From positions 186,001-250,000 of the forward strand of contig NC_018518.1 in the NCBI RefSeq assembly GCF_000306945.1: a stretch of DNA of 64,000 nucleotides, written 5' to 3'. This document shows, piece by piece, positions 8,221-16,163 of the stretch (positions are counted from its first letter, which is position 1; each line of letters begins with the position of its first letter). Below the pieces are notes generated by a model. That model did not search any database. It worked only from the letters and a program-made list of their open reading frames with translations, and had not been told where the DNA came from. The position numbers and the translations under genes are program-made. Origin of the DNA: Bordetella pertussis 18323 (GTDB lineage: Bacteria > Pseudomonadota > Gammaproteobacteria > Burkholderiales > Burkholderiaceae_B).

Positions 8221-8649
8221 GTGAAGAAATTTTCGGACCGATTGAAGCATGCTCGGCGACTGCGCCAGCTCTCGCAAGAAAACCTGGCGCACATCAGCGG
8301 TCTGTCGCAAAGCGCCGTGGCCAGCTACGAAAACGGCCTGCGCCAATCCAGCCGCTCGATCCGCAAGCTGGCGATCGCCCTGCAGGTAAACCTGGACTGG
8401 CTCGAAACCGGCGTGGGCCCGATGGAGCTCGAAGCCTACCCCAGCGGCCCGGCTGCCTGGCGCCCCGGCCTGATGGAGCCGGGCGGCGAACGTGCTGCCG
8501 CGCCGTGGCCGTTTCGCGCCGTCGCCCACGCCCGCTACCAGGCGCTCAGCGCCCGCGACAAGCTGCTGCTCGAACAGCTCGTGCGCACCTTCATCGACGC
8601 CTGCCATGCCGACTACGGCCGCGCGCCGCCGTGGCCGCGCGAGCGCTGA
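8221..8649 (+). pseudogene. XRE/Cro-CI-type regulator, 5' end separated by IS481
   Basis: The 142 codons encode a helix-turn-helix protein: RRLRQLSQENLAHISGLSQS is a typical Cro/CI DNA-binding segment near the N terminus. A C-terminal tail without a recognisable domain follows (ARYQALSARDKLLLEQLVRTFIDA). IS481 copy 2 sits before the third residue of the conserved part. If one target copy is removed, the reading frame continues upstream to an ATG at 7154 (MPAVGLVKKFSDR), so the original start now lies beyond the element. Translation might still begin at GTG 8221, or at an IS-internal ATG at 8137 giving a 28-residue foreign N terminus. The DNA methylase gene lies 72 bases downstream. Confidence 0.75.
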
Positions 8650-8721
8650 ACGCGGCCCGCGATATGGAATAATGCCCCTGCCGCGCCCCACCGGGCGCGC
8701 GCCTTTATTTCAGCGAGATAC

Positions 8722-10917
8722 ATGCCGCCCCCCTCCCGCAAGCCCGCGGCGCCGCGCCGCGTCCGTCGACCCGCCGCGGCCCCCGTCCCGCGGCTGGCGC
8801 CGGTGGCCGGACCGGGCCGGCTGATCGACGAAGGACTGTCGTTCTACGAAGCGTCCCTGGCCGGCAAGGCCGAACGCTACGGGCGCGGCGAAACGCCGCA
8901 CACCATCCACGTATGGTGGGCGCGCCGCCCCCATTCGGCCATGCGCGCGCTGGTCTACGCCGCCTTGCGCGCGCCCGCCGACAAGCGCGCCGCGGCGCGC
9001 CTGTCCGAACTGGGCGCCACCCCCGTGCCGCAGCCCGGGCTGCTGGCCGAGGCCGCCGCGGAGCTGGCCGGCCAGTACGGCGGCGCGCCGCGCGTGCTGG
9101 ATATGTTCGGCGGCGGCGGCACGATCGCCTTCGAGGCGGCGCTGCTGGGCTGCGACGCCCACTCCATCGACGTCAATGAACTCGCGGTATTCCTGCAGCA
9201 GGCCAACCTGACCTACGGCGCCACGCTGGACCATGGCCTGCTCAAGCAGCTGGCGCACCGGCACGGCCAGGCGGTGCTGCAACGGCTGGCCCGGCGCACC
9301 GAGACCCTGTATCCGTTGCGCGGCCGCCTGGCCAGCCAGGCGGAAAAACCCATCGTCTATCTCTGGACCTACCGCCACGCCTGTCCGCAATGCGGCTACG
9401 CCTATACGCTGTCGCGGCGGCCCTGGCTGTCGAAGAAGGCCGGCAAGGCGCTGGCCATGGTGGCCACGCCCGGCCCCGATGGCGACGGCGTCGACATGGT
9501 GTCGCTGCCGGATGGCGAGCCGCCCCCATCGCGCTGGGCCGGACGCGGCGCGACGGCCTGCCCGCGCTGCAGCGCCACCGCCACGCCCGGCATCGCCGAC
9601 AGCGCCGACCATTGCGTGGCGGTGGTCACGTCGGCCGGCGTGGGCAAGCAATTCGCCCTGCGCGACGATGCCTTGCCCGCGGCCGGCCTGCTGCGCGAAC
9701 AGGAAGAAACGCTGCTGCAGCGCACCGGCCTGGCCCTGCCCGCGACCACCCTGCCGGCCTGGTCGGGCATCGTCAACCCGGCGCTCTACGGCATGCGCGG
9801 CCACGCCGACCTGTTCAATCCGCGCCAACGCCTGGTCACGCTGATGCTGCTGGAGGAACTGCTGGCCGAGCATCGTACGCTGCAGGCCGCGCACGGTGCC
9901 GACGTCGCGCGCTTCGTCAGCGCCTCGCTCAGCGGCCTGATCGACCAGATGGTGGACTGGAACTGCCGGCTGTCGATGTGGATTCCGCAGAACGAGCAGG
10001 TCGGACGCGCCTTCTGCGGCCCGGGCGTGGCCATGCTGTGGGACTATGCCGAAGTCGATCCGGTCGGCACCGGGCCGGGCAACCTCCACGCCAAGCTGGA
10101 ACGCATCTGCGCCGGCATCGACGCGCTGGCGCTGCTGCGCCGGCCGGTGCAGGTGCAGCGCGCCTCGGCCGCCGCGCTGCCCTATCCGGACGACAGCTTC
10201 GACGCCATCGTTACCGACCCGCCCTATTACGACAATATTTTCTACAGCGTTCTGGCAGATTTCTTCTATGCATGGAAGAAACCGCTTATCGACGCTATCG
10301 AAAACCGCCCGACAACGCCGCCCCATGCGCCGACCGCCAATAGCGGCCATGACGAACTGGTGGCCTCGCGGCAGCGCGCCGGCGGCAGCGCGCGCGCGGC
10401 TCACGACGAATACTGCGCACGGCTGGGCCAGGCGCTGCGCGAAGCGGCCCGGGTGCTCAAGCCCGACGGCCTGCTGGCCTTCGTCTACAGCCATGCCTCG
10501 GTACTGGGCTGGGCCGCCCTGGTGACGGCGTTCCGCGCCGCGCCCTTCACGATCAACAGCGTGCAACCGTTGAGCATCGAGCGCAAGGCGCGGCCGCGCG
10601 CCCTGGCATCCGAGGCCGTCAACACCTGCACCACCTTCGTGGCGCGCCGCGCCCAGGCGCCCAGGCCGGTGCTGGCGCGCGCGGCGCTGCAGGCGCAATT
10701 CGACGCCATCCTGCGCGGCGGCCTGCACCGCAGCCTGTTGCGGGCCGGCTGGCACGAGCACGATGCCGGCGTGGCGCTGATCGCCCAGGGCGTCGCCCTG
10801 CTGGCGAACTGCGCCGCCGTGGAAGATGCCGACACCGCGGCGCTGATCGTCGACTTGGCCGGCCAGGTCAGCGCCCTGCTGCCCGGCTTCTCGATCAAGC
10901 AGCGCGCCTCGCTCTAG
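8722..10917 (+). CDS. DUF1156-type adenine-specific DNA methylase with Zn ribbon (orphan)
   Basis: The 731-residue protein resembles the COG1743/DUF1156 adenine methylases. The N-terminal DUF1156 region includes HTIHVWWARRPHSAMRALVY. An AdoMet-binding motif I, LDMFGGGGT, lies around residues 126-134, and a catalytic DPPYYDN begins at Asp499. Between them are two Cys pairs (C221/C224 and C280/C283) that would form the Zn ribbon. It probably methylates adenine N6 in DNA; the recognition site is unknown. No endonuclease or helicase gene is adjacent. An XRE regulator precedes it and its TAG stop lies in the insertion site of an IS1002 remnant, so any downstream partner may have been lost. The family is fairly sure, the role is not. 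Confidence 0.8.
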   Translation: MPPPSRKPAAPRRVRRPAAAPVPRLAPVAGPGRLIDEGLSFYEASLAGKAERYGRGETPHTIHVWWARRPHSAMRALVYAALRAPADKRAAARLSELGATPVPQPGLLAEAAAELAGQYGGAPRVLDMFGGGGTIAFEAALLGCDAHSIDVNELAVFLQQANLTYGATLDHGLLKQLAHRHGQAVLQRLARRTETLYPLRGRLASQAEKPIVYLWTYRHACPQCGYAYTLSRRPWLSKKAGKALAMVATPGPDGDGVDMVSLPDGEPPPSRWAGRGATACPRCSATATPGIADSADHCVAVVTSAGVGKQFALRDDALPAAGLLREQEETLLQRTGLALPATTLPAWSGIVNPALYGMRGHADLFNPRQRLVTLMLLEELLAEHRTLQAAHGADVARFVSASLSGLIDQMVDWNCRLSMWIPQNEQVGRAFCGPGVAMLWDYAEVDPVGTGPGNLHAKLERICAGIDALALLRRPVQVQRASAAALPYPDDSFDAIVTDPPYYDNIFYSVLADFFYAWKKPLIDAIENRPTTPPHAPTANSGHDELVASRQRAGGSARAAHDEYCARLGQALREAARVLKPDGLLAFVYSHASVLGWAALVTAFRAAPFTINSVQPLSIERKARPRALASEAVNTCTTFVARRAQAPRPVLARAALQAQFDAILRGGLHRSLLRAGWHEHDAGVALIAQGVALLANCAAVEDADTAALIVDLAGQVSALLPGFSIKQRASL

Positions 10918-10918
10918 C

Positions 10919-11041
10919 TGTGATGTCTCAATAGGTTGTTCATCCAGGCCGGACCTGGGATGCCGTGGTTACCACGCCATCGCAACTCAGGGCAGGACAC
11001 TGGATGAACAACCATAAGCATGCGCGATTGACCCGCCTAGG
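10919..11041 (+). mobile_element. IS1002: IS1002-like left-end remnant (123 bp)
   Basis: The segment starts TGTGATGTCTCAATAGGTTG after a CTAG site (TCTAGC, 10913-10918). It carries the beginning of a transposase frame, ATGAACAACCATAAGCATGC at 11003, parallel to but distinct from IS481 (MNNHKHARLTRL against [12 protein letters not shown]). I recognise it as the relative IS1002. It stops where IS481 copy 3 begins, inside its own CCTAGG, and the rest of the element is not present on the other side. Confidence 0.8.
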
Positions 11042-12084
11042 TGTGAAGATTCAATAGGTTGTATGCATGGTTCATCCGAACCGGATTTGAGAAACTGGAA
11101 ATCGCCAACTCCCCAGTTCACTCAAGGAGCCCGGCCGGATGAACACCCATAAGCATGCCCGATTGACCTTCCTACGTCGACTCGAAATGGTCCAGCAATT
11201 GATCGCCCATCAAGTTTGTGTGCCTGAAGCGGCCCGCGCCTATGGGGTCACCGCGCCGACTGTGCGCAAATGGCTGGGCCGCTTCCTGGCTCAGGGCCAG
11301 GCGGGCTTGGCCGATGCGTCCTCGCGCCCGACGGTCTCGCCCCGAGCGATTGCGCCGGCCAAGGCGCTGGCTATCGTGGAGCTGCGCCGCAAGCGGCTGA
11401 CCCAAGCGCGCATCGCCCAGGCGCTGGGCGTGTCAGCCAGCACCGTCAGCCGCGTCCTGGCCCGCGCCGGTCTGTCGCACCTGGCCGACCTGGAGCCGGC
11501 CGAGCCGGTGGTGCGCTACGAGCATCAGGCCCCCGGCGATCTGCTGCACATCGACATCAAGAAGCTGGGACGTATCCAGCGCCCTGGCCACCGGGTCACG
11601 GGCAACCGACGCGATACCGTTGAGGGGGCCGGCTGGGACTTCGTCTTCGTGGCCATCGATGACCACGCCCGCGTGGCCTTCACCGACATCCACCCCGACG
11701 AGCGCTTCCCCAGCGCCGTCCAGTTCCTCAAGGACGCAGTGGCCTACTACCAGCGCCTGGGCGTGACCATCCAGCGCTTGCTCACCGACAATGGCTCGGC
11801 CTTTCGCAGCCGCGCCTTCGCCGCGCTGTGCCATGAGCTGGGCATCAAGCACCGCTTTACCCGACCTTACCGCCCACAGACCAATGGCAAGGCCGAACGC
11901 TTCATCCAGTCGGCCTTGCGTGAGTGGGCTTACGCTCACACCTACCAGAACTCCCAACACCGAGCCGATGCCATGAAATCCTGGCTACACCACTACAACT
12001 GGCATCGACCCCACCAAGGCATCGGGCGCGCTGTACCCATCTCCAGACTCAACCTGGACGAATACAACCTATTGACAGTTCACA
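11042..12084 (+). mobile_element. IS481: IS481 copy 3, complete, inserted in IS1002; flanks do not match
   Basis: The complete 1043-bp element runs from TGTGAAGATTC at 11042 to TTCACA at 12084. The left flank is CCTAGG (11036-11041, inside the IS1002 remnant) and the right flank is GCTAGG (12085-12090, at the ogt stop codon), so the expected 6-bp duplication is not exact. The 8-base variable patch at 11107-11114 reads AACTCCCC, different from every other copy in the window. Confidence 0.96.
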
Positions 12085-12089
12085 GCTAG
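11139..12089 (+). CDS. IS481 transposase
   Basis: The 316-residue DDE transposase is identical to that of copy 2, ending TVHS because the target begins with G. The stop TAG (12087-12089) is host DNA and overlaps, on the opposite strand, the TAG stop of ogt within the same CTAG palindrome. Confidence 0.97.
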   Translation: MNTHKHARLTFLRRLEMVQQLIAHQVCVPEAARAYGVTAPTVRKWLGRFLAQGQAGLADASSRPTVSPRAIAPAKALAIVELRRKRLTQARIAQALGVSASTVSRVLARAGLSHLADLEPAEPVVRYEHQAPGDLLHIDIKKLGRIQRPGHRVTGNRRDTVEGAGWDFVFVAIDDHARVAFTDIHPDERFPSAVQFLKDAVAYYQRLGVTIQRLLTDNGSAFRSRAFAALCHELGIKHRFTRPYRPQTNGKAERFIQSALREWAYAHTYQNSQHRADAMKSWLHHYNWHRPHQGIGRAVPISRLNLDEYNLLTVHS

Positions 12090-12658
12090 GCCGCGCCGAG
12101 AGGCAGTTCCATCTGCGTGGTGGAAACCCGGCGCGCACGGGCGGCGCGGCTCAGATAACGGTGTCCCTCGTGGGCCAGCAGCGCCTGCTTGCGCGGCAGC
12201 CCGCCGCCAAACCCCGTCAGCGATGTGTCATGGCCGATGATGCGGTGGCAGGGGATCAGGATGGAAATCGGATTCCTGCCCACCGCGCCGGCCACGGCGC
12301 GGGCCGCCTTGGGCCGGCCGACGCGCCGCGCCAGCTCGCCATAGCTGATGGTCGCGCCGAAAGGCAGTTCCAGCAGCGCCTGCCAGACCTGGCGCTGGAA
12401 TGGCGTGCCCTCGGGCTGCATGGCCACCTCGAAAGCGCGCCGCCGGCCCGCGAACCATTGCTCCAGCTCGGCGGCCGCCTGCCGCAACGCCGGGTGCGCG
12501 GCGTCCAGCGTCCAGCCCGCGGCGGCCGGGCAATCGCGCTGGTCGACGAACCAGGCGCCGCACAGCGCCTGCCCGCGCGCGGCCAGCCGCATCGGCCCCA
12601 GCGGCGTATCGGTGTCGCAATAGAGGATATCCGTGGCCTGTGCGCTGGGCGGATTCAT
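12086..12658 (-). CDS. ogt: Methylated-DNA-protein cysteine methyltransferase
   Basis: This suicide DNA-repair enzyme takes the methyl group from O6-methylguanine onto its own cysteine. The 190-residue protein has the invariant ILIPCHRII block with the acceptor Cys at about 137. The upstream FQRQVWQALLELPFG and SYGELARRVGRPKAARAV carry the DNA-binding helix and arginine finger region. The Ada regulatory domain is absent, so it is an Ogt-type protein. It overlaps rsmI by 4 bases and is its downstream partner. Its TAG stop is the CTAG next to IS481 copy 3, so the natural C terminus appears intact. Confidence 0.92.
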   Translation of the reverse strand: MNPPSAQATDILYCDTDTPLGPMRLAARGQALCGAWFVDQRDCPAAAGWTLDAAHPALRQAAAELEQWFAGRRRAFEVAMQPEGTPFQRQVWQALLELPFGATISYGELARRVGRPKAARAVAGAVGRNPISILIPCHRIIGHDTSLTGFGGGLPRKQALLAHEGHRYLSRAARARRVSTTQMELPLGAA

Positions 12659-13593
12659 GGCTGCTCCTTGCGCGCCAGCGCCCGCGCATACAGCACATCG
12701 CGCGCCAGGCCGGTCACCTTGGCGGCCACCCGCGCGGCATCGCGCACCGACAGCGACTCCAGCAGCGCGTCGAGCAGCGCATCGGTACGCGGGTCGGCCG
12801 GATCGGCCTCGTCGTCCTGGGCGCCCGGCGCCTGGTGCACGATCAGCACGAATTCGCCCTGGCCGCGGTGCGCGTCGGCGGCCAGCCAGTCCGCCGCCTC
12901 GCCCAGCGGCATCGTGGCGATTTCCTCGAAGCGCTTGGTCAACTCGCGGGCCACGGTCAACAGCCGCGCCGGGCCGCCGGCCTCGCGCAGGTCGGCCAGC
13001 GTGGCGGCCAGCCGATGCGGCGACTCGAACATCACCACCGGCGCCGGCAGCGCGCACCACTGGCGCAGCCAGCGCTGGCGCGCCACCGCCTTGGCGGGCA
13101 GGAAGCCGGCGAACGCGAACGCCGGATTCTCGTCCGAGGTCGCTCCGCTGCCCATCAGCGCCGCGATCACGGCGCTGGGGCCGGGCACCGGCACCACGGC
13201 GTAGCCCGCCTCGCGCACCGCGCGCACGATGCGCGCGCCCGGATCGCTGACCGCCGGCGCGCCGGCGTCGGACACCAGCGCGACGCGCTGGCCCTGGGCA
13301 AGCCGTTCGCAGATCGCCTGGGCGGCGCTGGCCTCGTTGTGGCGGTGCGCCGCCATCAGCGGCGTGCTCACGCCCCAGGCGTCCAGCAGCGTGCGGCTGG
13401 CGCGCGTGTCTTCGGCCGCGATCACATCGGCGCGCACCAGCGCCTGCCACGCGCGCAGGCCCAGGTCGCCGAGGTTGCCGATGGGCGTGGCGATCACGTA
13501 CAAGGTGGCCGCCGGCCAGTGCTGCGCGGCCACCCGGTCAGCCACCCGGCTCCAGGCGTCGCCCTGGGCCGGCGATAGGACATCTTGATTCAT
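12655..13593 (-). CDS. rsmI: 16S rRNA (cytidine(1402)-2'-O)-methyltransferase RsmI
   Basis: RsmI methylates the 2'-OH of C1402 in the decoding centre of 16S rRNA. The 312-residue tetrapyrrole-methylase-fold protein has LYVIATPIGNLGD near residue 30, AAEDTR, LVSDAGAPAVSDPG and VPVPGPSAVIAALMGSG, all hallmarks of the YraL/RsmI family. The start at 13593 (MNQDVLSP) leaves 66 bases to the divergent yraN. In Escherichia coli this gene neighbours the same yraN-diaA-dolP genes that lie across the divergent gap here. Confidence 0.95.
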   Translation of the reverse strand: MNQDVLSPAQGDAWSRVADRVAAQHWPAATLYVIATPIGNLGDLGLRAWQALVRADVIAAEDTRASRTLLDAWGVSTPLMAAHRHNEASAAQAICERLAQGQRVALVSDAGAPAVSDPGARIVRAVREAGYAVVPVPGPSAVIAALMGSGATSDENPAFAFAGFLPAKAVARQRWLRQWCALPAPVVMFESPHRLAATLADLREAGGPARLLTVARELTKRFEEIATMPLGEAADWLAADAHRGQGEFVLIVHQAPGAQDDEADPADPRTDALLDALLESLSVRDAARVAAKVTGLARDVLYARALARKEQP

Positions 13594-13659
13594 TGCATGG
13601 TGCTGCGACGGTGAAAACTGTGCCAGTGTAGCCCTGCACCGCCCCTTGCGACGACCGCC

Positions 13660-14193
13660 ATGACCGACACCGCCACCCGCCTGGCCTTCGCCCGCGCCGC
13701 CCAGGCCCAGCGCTGCCTGCATCGCCGCCCGCCGGCCTCGCCGCGCGCAAGCCCCGGCGCCCGCGGCGGCGGCTCGCCCACGCAGCGCCGCGGACAGGCT
13801 TACGAAAGCGCCGCCCTGCGCTGGCTGGCAAGGCAGGGCCTGCGGCCGCTGACGCGCAACCTGCGCTGCCGCGCCGGCGAAATCGACCTCGCCATGCGCG
13901 ACGGCGAAGTACTGGTACTGGTCGAAGTGCGGGCGCGCGCCCACGCCGGCTACGGCGGCGCGGCAGCCAGCATCGGCGCGTCCAAGCAAGGCCGCCTGGC
14001 GCGCGCGGCGGCCTTGCTGCTGCCCGTGCTGCTGCGCCGCCACTGGCCCGGCGCGCCGCCGCCGGTGCGCTTCGACGTCGTGGCCTTCGAGGCCGGCCGG
14101 CCGCACTGGCTGCGCGGCGCCTTCTGGCTGGCCGAGCATGCCCCCGCGCAGGGGCGCCGCGGGCAGGATGCGCAGGGCTGGCGCGTGAGATAA
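13660..14193 (+). CDS. yraN: YraN family (UPF0102) putative endonuclease-fold protein
   Basis: The 177-residue protein has the YraN core: [19 protein letters not shown], then [27 protein letters not shown], a restriction-endonuclease-like E-x-D...E-V-R arrangement (K is replaced by R in the usual E-V-K). The first ~45 residues are an Arg/Ala/Pro-rich extension, so the true start may be later. The function is unproven. The stop and the diaA start overlap at 14193, implying coupling. Confidence 0.88.
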   Translation: MTDTATRLAFARAAQAQRCLHRRPPASPRASPGARGGGSPTQRRGQAYESAALRWLARQGLRPLTRNLRCRAGEIDLAMRDGEVLVLVEVRARAHAGYGGAAASIGASKQGRLARAAALLLPVLLRRHWPGAPPPVRFDVVAFEAGRPHWLRGAFWLAEHAPAQGRRGQDAQGWRVR

Positions 14194-14795
14194 TGCGCGC
14201 CATGGATATGACCTCTCGCATGACGTCGCACTTTCGCGATGCGATGGCGCTCTGCGAACAAAGCGCGGACGCGCTGGCCGCCCCCCTGGCAGCCGCGGTA
14301 GACCTGCTTTTCGCAGCCCTGGCCAACAACGGCAGGATTCTGGCATGCGGCAACGGCGGCTCGGCCGCCGATGCCCAGCATTTCATCGCCGAACTGGTGG
14401 GCCGCTTCGAGCGCGAACGCCTGCCCCTGGCCGGCATCGCCCTCAATACCGACACCTCCATCATGACGGCGGTGGGCAACGACTACGGATTCGACGAGAT
14501 CTTCGAGCGGCAGGTCCATGCGCTGGGCCAGCCCGGCGACGTGCTGGTGGCGATCTCGACCAGCGGCAATTCGCCCAATGTGGTGCGCGCCATGGAAACC
14601 GCGCGCGAACGCGAAATGCATGTCATCGCGCTGACCGGCAAGGGCGGCGGGGTCATGGGGGAACTCATCACCCCGCACGACGTCCATCTCTGTGTGCCGC
14701 ACGACCGCACCATGCGTATCCAGGAAGTCCATATCATCTTGCTGCACGCCCTGTGCGACGGCATAGACGCCCTTCTACTAGGAGACACCGAATGA
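14193..14795 (+). CDS. diaA: SIS-domain protein, DiaA-like (phosphoheptose isomerase family)
   Basis: The 200-residue single SIS domain protein has CGNGGSAADAQHFIAEL and VAISTSGNSPNVVRAM, the phosphosugar-binding signatures. By sequence alone it could be GmhA (sedoheptulose-7-phosphate isomerase) or DiaA, which binds DnaA and promotes timely replication initiation. The order yraN, this gene, then a BON lipoprotein matches the yraN-diaA-dolP order of E. coli, so I favour DiaA. An in-frame ATG at 14202 is an alternative start. It overlaps the next gene by 4 bases. Confidence 0.8.
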   Translation: MRAMDMTSRMTSHFRDAMALCEQSADALAAPLAAAVDLLFAALANNGRILACGNGGSAADAQHFIAELVGRFERERLPLAGIALNTDTSIMTAVGNDYGFDEIFERQVHALGQPGDVLVAISTSGNSPNVVRAMETAREREMHVIALTGKGGGVMGELITPHDVHLCVPHDRTMRIQEVHIILLHALCDGIDALLLGDTE

Positions 14796-15535
14796 TGCCC
14801 GACGCCAAAACCGCCGCCCGTCCCCTGCTGCTGGCCGCCGCCCTCTCGGCCGCGGCGCTCACGCTGTCGGCCTGCGCCCCGCTGGTCATCGGCGGCGCGG
14901 CAGCCACCACCGCGGTCGTCGTCACCGACCGGCGCACCTCCGGCGTCCAGCTCGAAGACCAGAACATCGCCTTCAAGGCCGAAAGCCAGATCGCGCAGAA
15001 GCTGGGCAACACCGCCCGCGTCAATGCCATGGTGTACGGCGGCCACGTGCTGCTGACAGGCGACGCCCCGACCGAAGAGGCCAAGGCGCAGGCCACCGCC
15101 ATCGCCCAGTCGATCGAGAACGTCAAGGCGGTCACCAACCAGCTGACGGTCGGCCCGGCGGCCGATTTCAGCACCCGCTCCAACGACACCTGGCTGACCT
15201 CGAAGGTCAAGACGGCCCTGATCAACACCAAGTACGTGCCTTCCGGCACCATTTCGGTGACGACCTCGCGCGGCGTGGTCTACCTGATGGGCAAGGTCAC
15301 CCAGGCCGAGGGCGACTACGCCGCCAACGCGGCCGCGGGCGTGGGCGGCGTGGCCCGGGTCGTCAAGCTGTTCGAGACCATCAGCCGCGAAGAGGCCATC
15401 CGCCTGTCGGGTTCGGGAACCAAATCCGGCGAGGGCTCGTCTGATGGTACGGCCGCGCAGAAGGCGCCGATCGAATCCGGCGCCGCGCCGGCGGGCAGCG
15501 GTAGCAACGGCGTCGAAGCCATACCCATCAAATGA
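14792..15535 (+). CDS. dolP: BON-domain outer-membrane lipoprotein (DolP/YraP-like)
   Basis: A lipoprotein signal (LTLSAC, with Cys as the first mature residue) leads two BON domains, roughly residues 55-130 and 135-215 (NAMVYGGHVLLTGDAPTEE and GTISVTTSRGVVYLMGKVTQ). A Gly/Ser-rich tail follows. In E. coli DolP keeps the outer membrane intact and sits at the division site. Here it is the third gene of a tightly overlapping yraN-diaA-dolP-thioredoxin run, with AGGAG at 14780-14784 before the ATG. Confidence 0.88.
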   Translation: MMPDAKTAARPLLLAAALSAAALTLSACAPLVIGGAAATTAVVVTDRRTSGVQLEDQNIAFKAESQIAQKLGNTARVNAMVYGGHVLLTGDAPTEEAKAQATAIAQSIENVKAVTNQLTVGPAADFSTRSNDTWLTSKVKTALINTKYVPSGTISVTTSRGVVYLMGKVTQAEGDYAANAAAGVGGVARVVKLFETISREEAIRLSGSGTKSGEGSSDGTAAQKAPIESGAAPAGSGSNGVEAIPIK

Positions 15536-16023
15536 AGAAAATCGCGCTTGTCCTGATCATTGCGGTGGCCGCCGGCATTGGCGGCTGGTTCATGTGGCGT
15601 CCGGCCCAGACCGCGCCGGATGTCGCCTTCACCACGCTCGAAGGCCAGAAAATCACCATGCAGGACCTGCGCGGCAAGGTCGTGCTGGTGAAGTTCTGGG
15701 CCACCAGTTGCGTCACCTGCGTCAAGCAGATGCCCGACAACATCGCCAACTACAACCAGTACCACCCGCAAGGCTACGAAACCATCGCGGTCGCGATGAA
15801 CTACGACCCGCCCAATTACGTGCTGAACTTCGCGCAAACGCGCAAGCTGCCGTTCCCCGTGGCGCTGGACACCAGCGGCGAGCTGGCCCAGGCGTTCGGC
15901 AACGTCCGCCTCACGCCCACGGCCTTCCTCATCGACAAGCAAGGCCAGATCATCAAGCGCTACCTGGGCGAGTACGACAAGGCCGAATTCCAGGCCACGG
16001 TGCAAAAGGCGCTGGCAGGGTAA
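15532..16023 (+). CDS. Membrane-anchored TlpA-like thiol-disulfide oxidoreductase
   Basis: The 163-residue protein has an N-terminal membrane anchor (KIALVLIIAVAAGIGGWFMW) and a periplasmic thioredoxin-like domain. The active site is FWATSCVTC, a C-V-T-C pair, with the cis-Pro in RLTPTAFLID. It probably reduces or repairs periplasmic thiols. The ATG overlaps the dolP stop by 4 bases, an unusual operon partner for dolP. Confidence 0.88.
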   Translation: MKKIALVLIIAVAAGIGGWFMWRPAQTAPDVAFTTLEGQKITMQDLRGKVVLVKFWATSCVTCVKQMPDNIANYNQYHPQGYETIAVAMNYDPPNYVLNFAQTRKLPFPVALDTSGELAQAFGNVRLTPTAFLIDKQGQIIKRYLGEYDKAEFQATVQKALAG

Positions 16024-16042
16024 GCGGCGGGGCCGGATATTG

Positions 16043-16157
16043 GTGCCTGTCCCCGCGGGGACAGGCACTCAGGGCAACTCCGTGGGTGCCGGTCCCCATG
16101 CAGGGACAGACACCCGGAATTCCGTGGGTGCCAGTCCCCAGGCGGGGACAGGCACCC
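16043..16157. repeat. Three REP-like palindromes in tandem between tlpA-like gene and metQ
   Basis: Three palindromic units lie at 16043-16068 (a perfect 26-bp palindrome, GTGCCTGTCCCC...GGGGACAGGCAC), 16084-16115 and 16126-16157 (imperfect). Units two and three are both introduced by TCCGTGGGTGCC, giving a ~42-bp tandem period. The same TGTCCCC/GGGGACA core occurs at several other intergenic sites in this window. They lie between convergent genes and may also act as transcription stops. Confidence 0.9.
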
Positions 16158-16163
16158 AAAGGA

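Noticed and set aside
8710..10761. 683-codon open frame antisense to the DNA methylase gene
   Set aside because: Long antisense frames are expected in GC-rich genes; the product is a low-complexity Arg/Gly/Ala sequence while the plus strand has catalytic motifs.
16043..16157. CRISPR-like array
   Set aside because: Three palindromic units with short, irregular gaps and no unique spacers of constant length; better explained as REP-like repeats.
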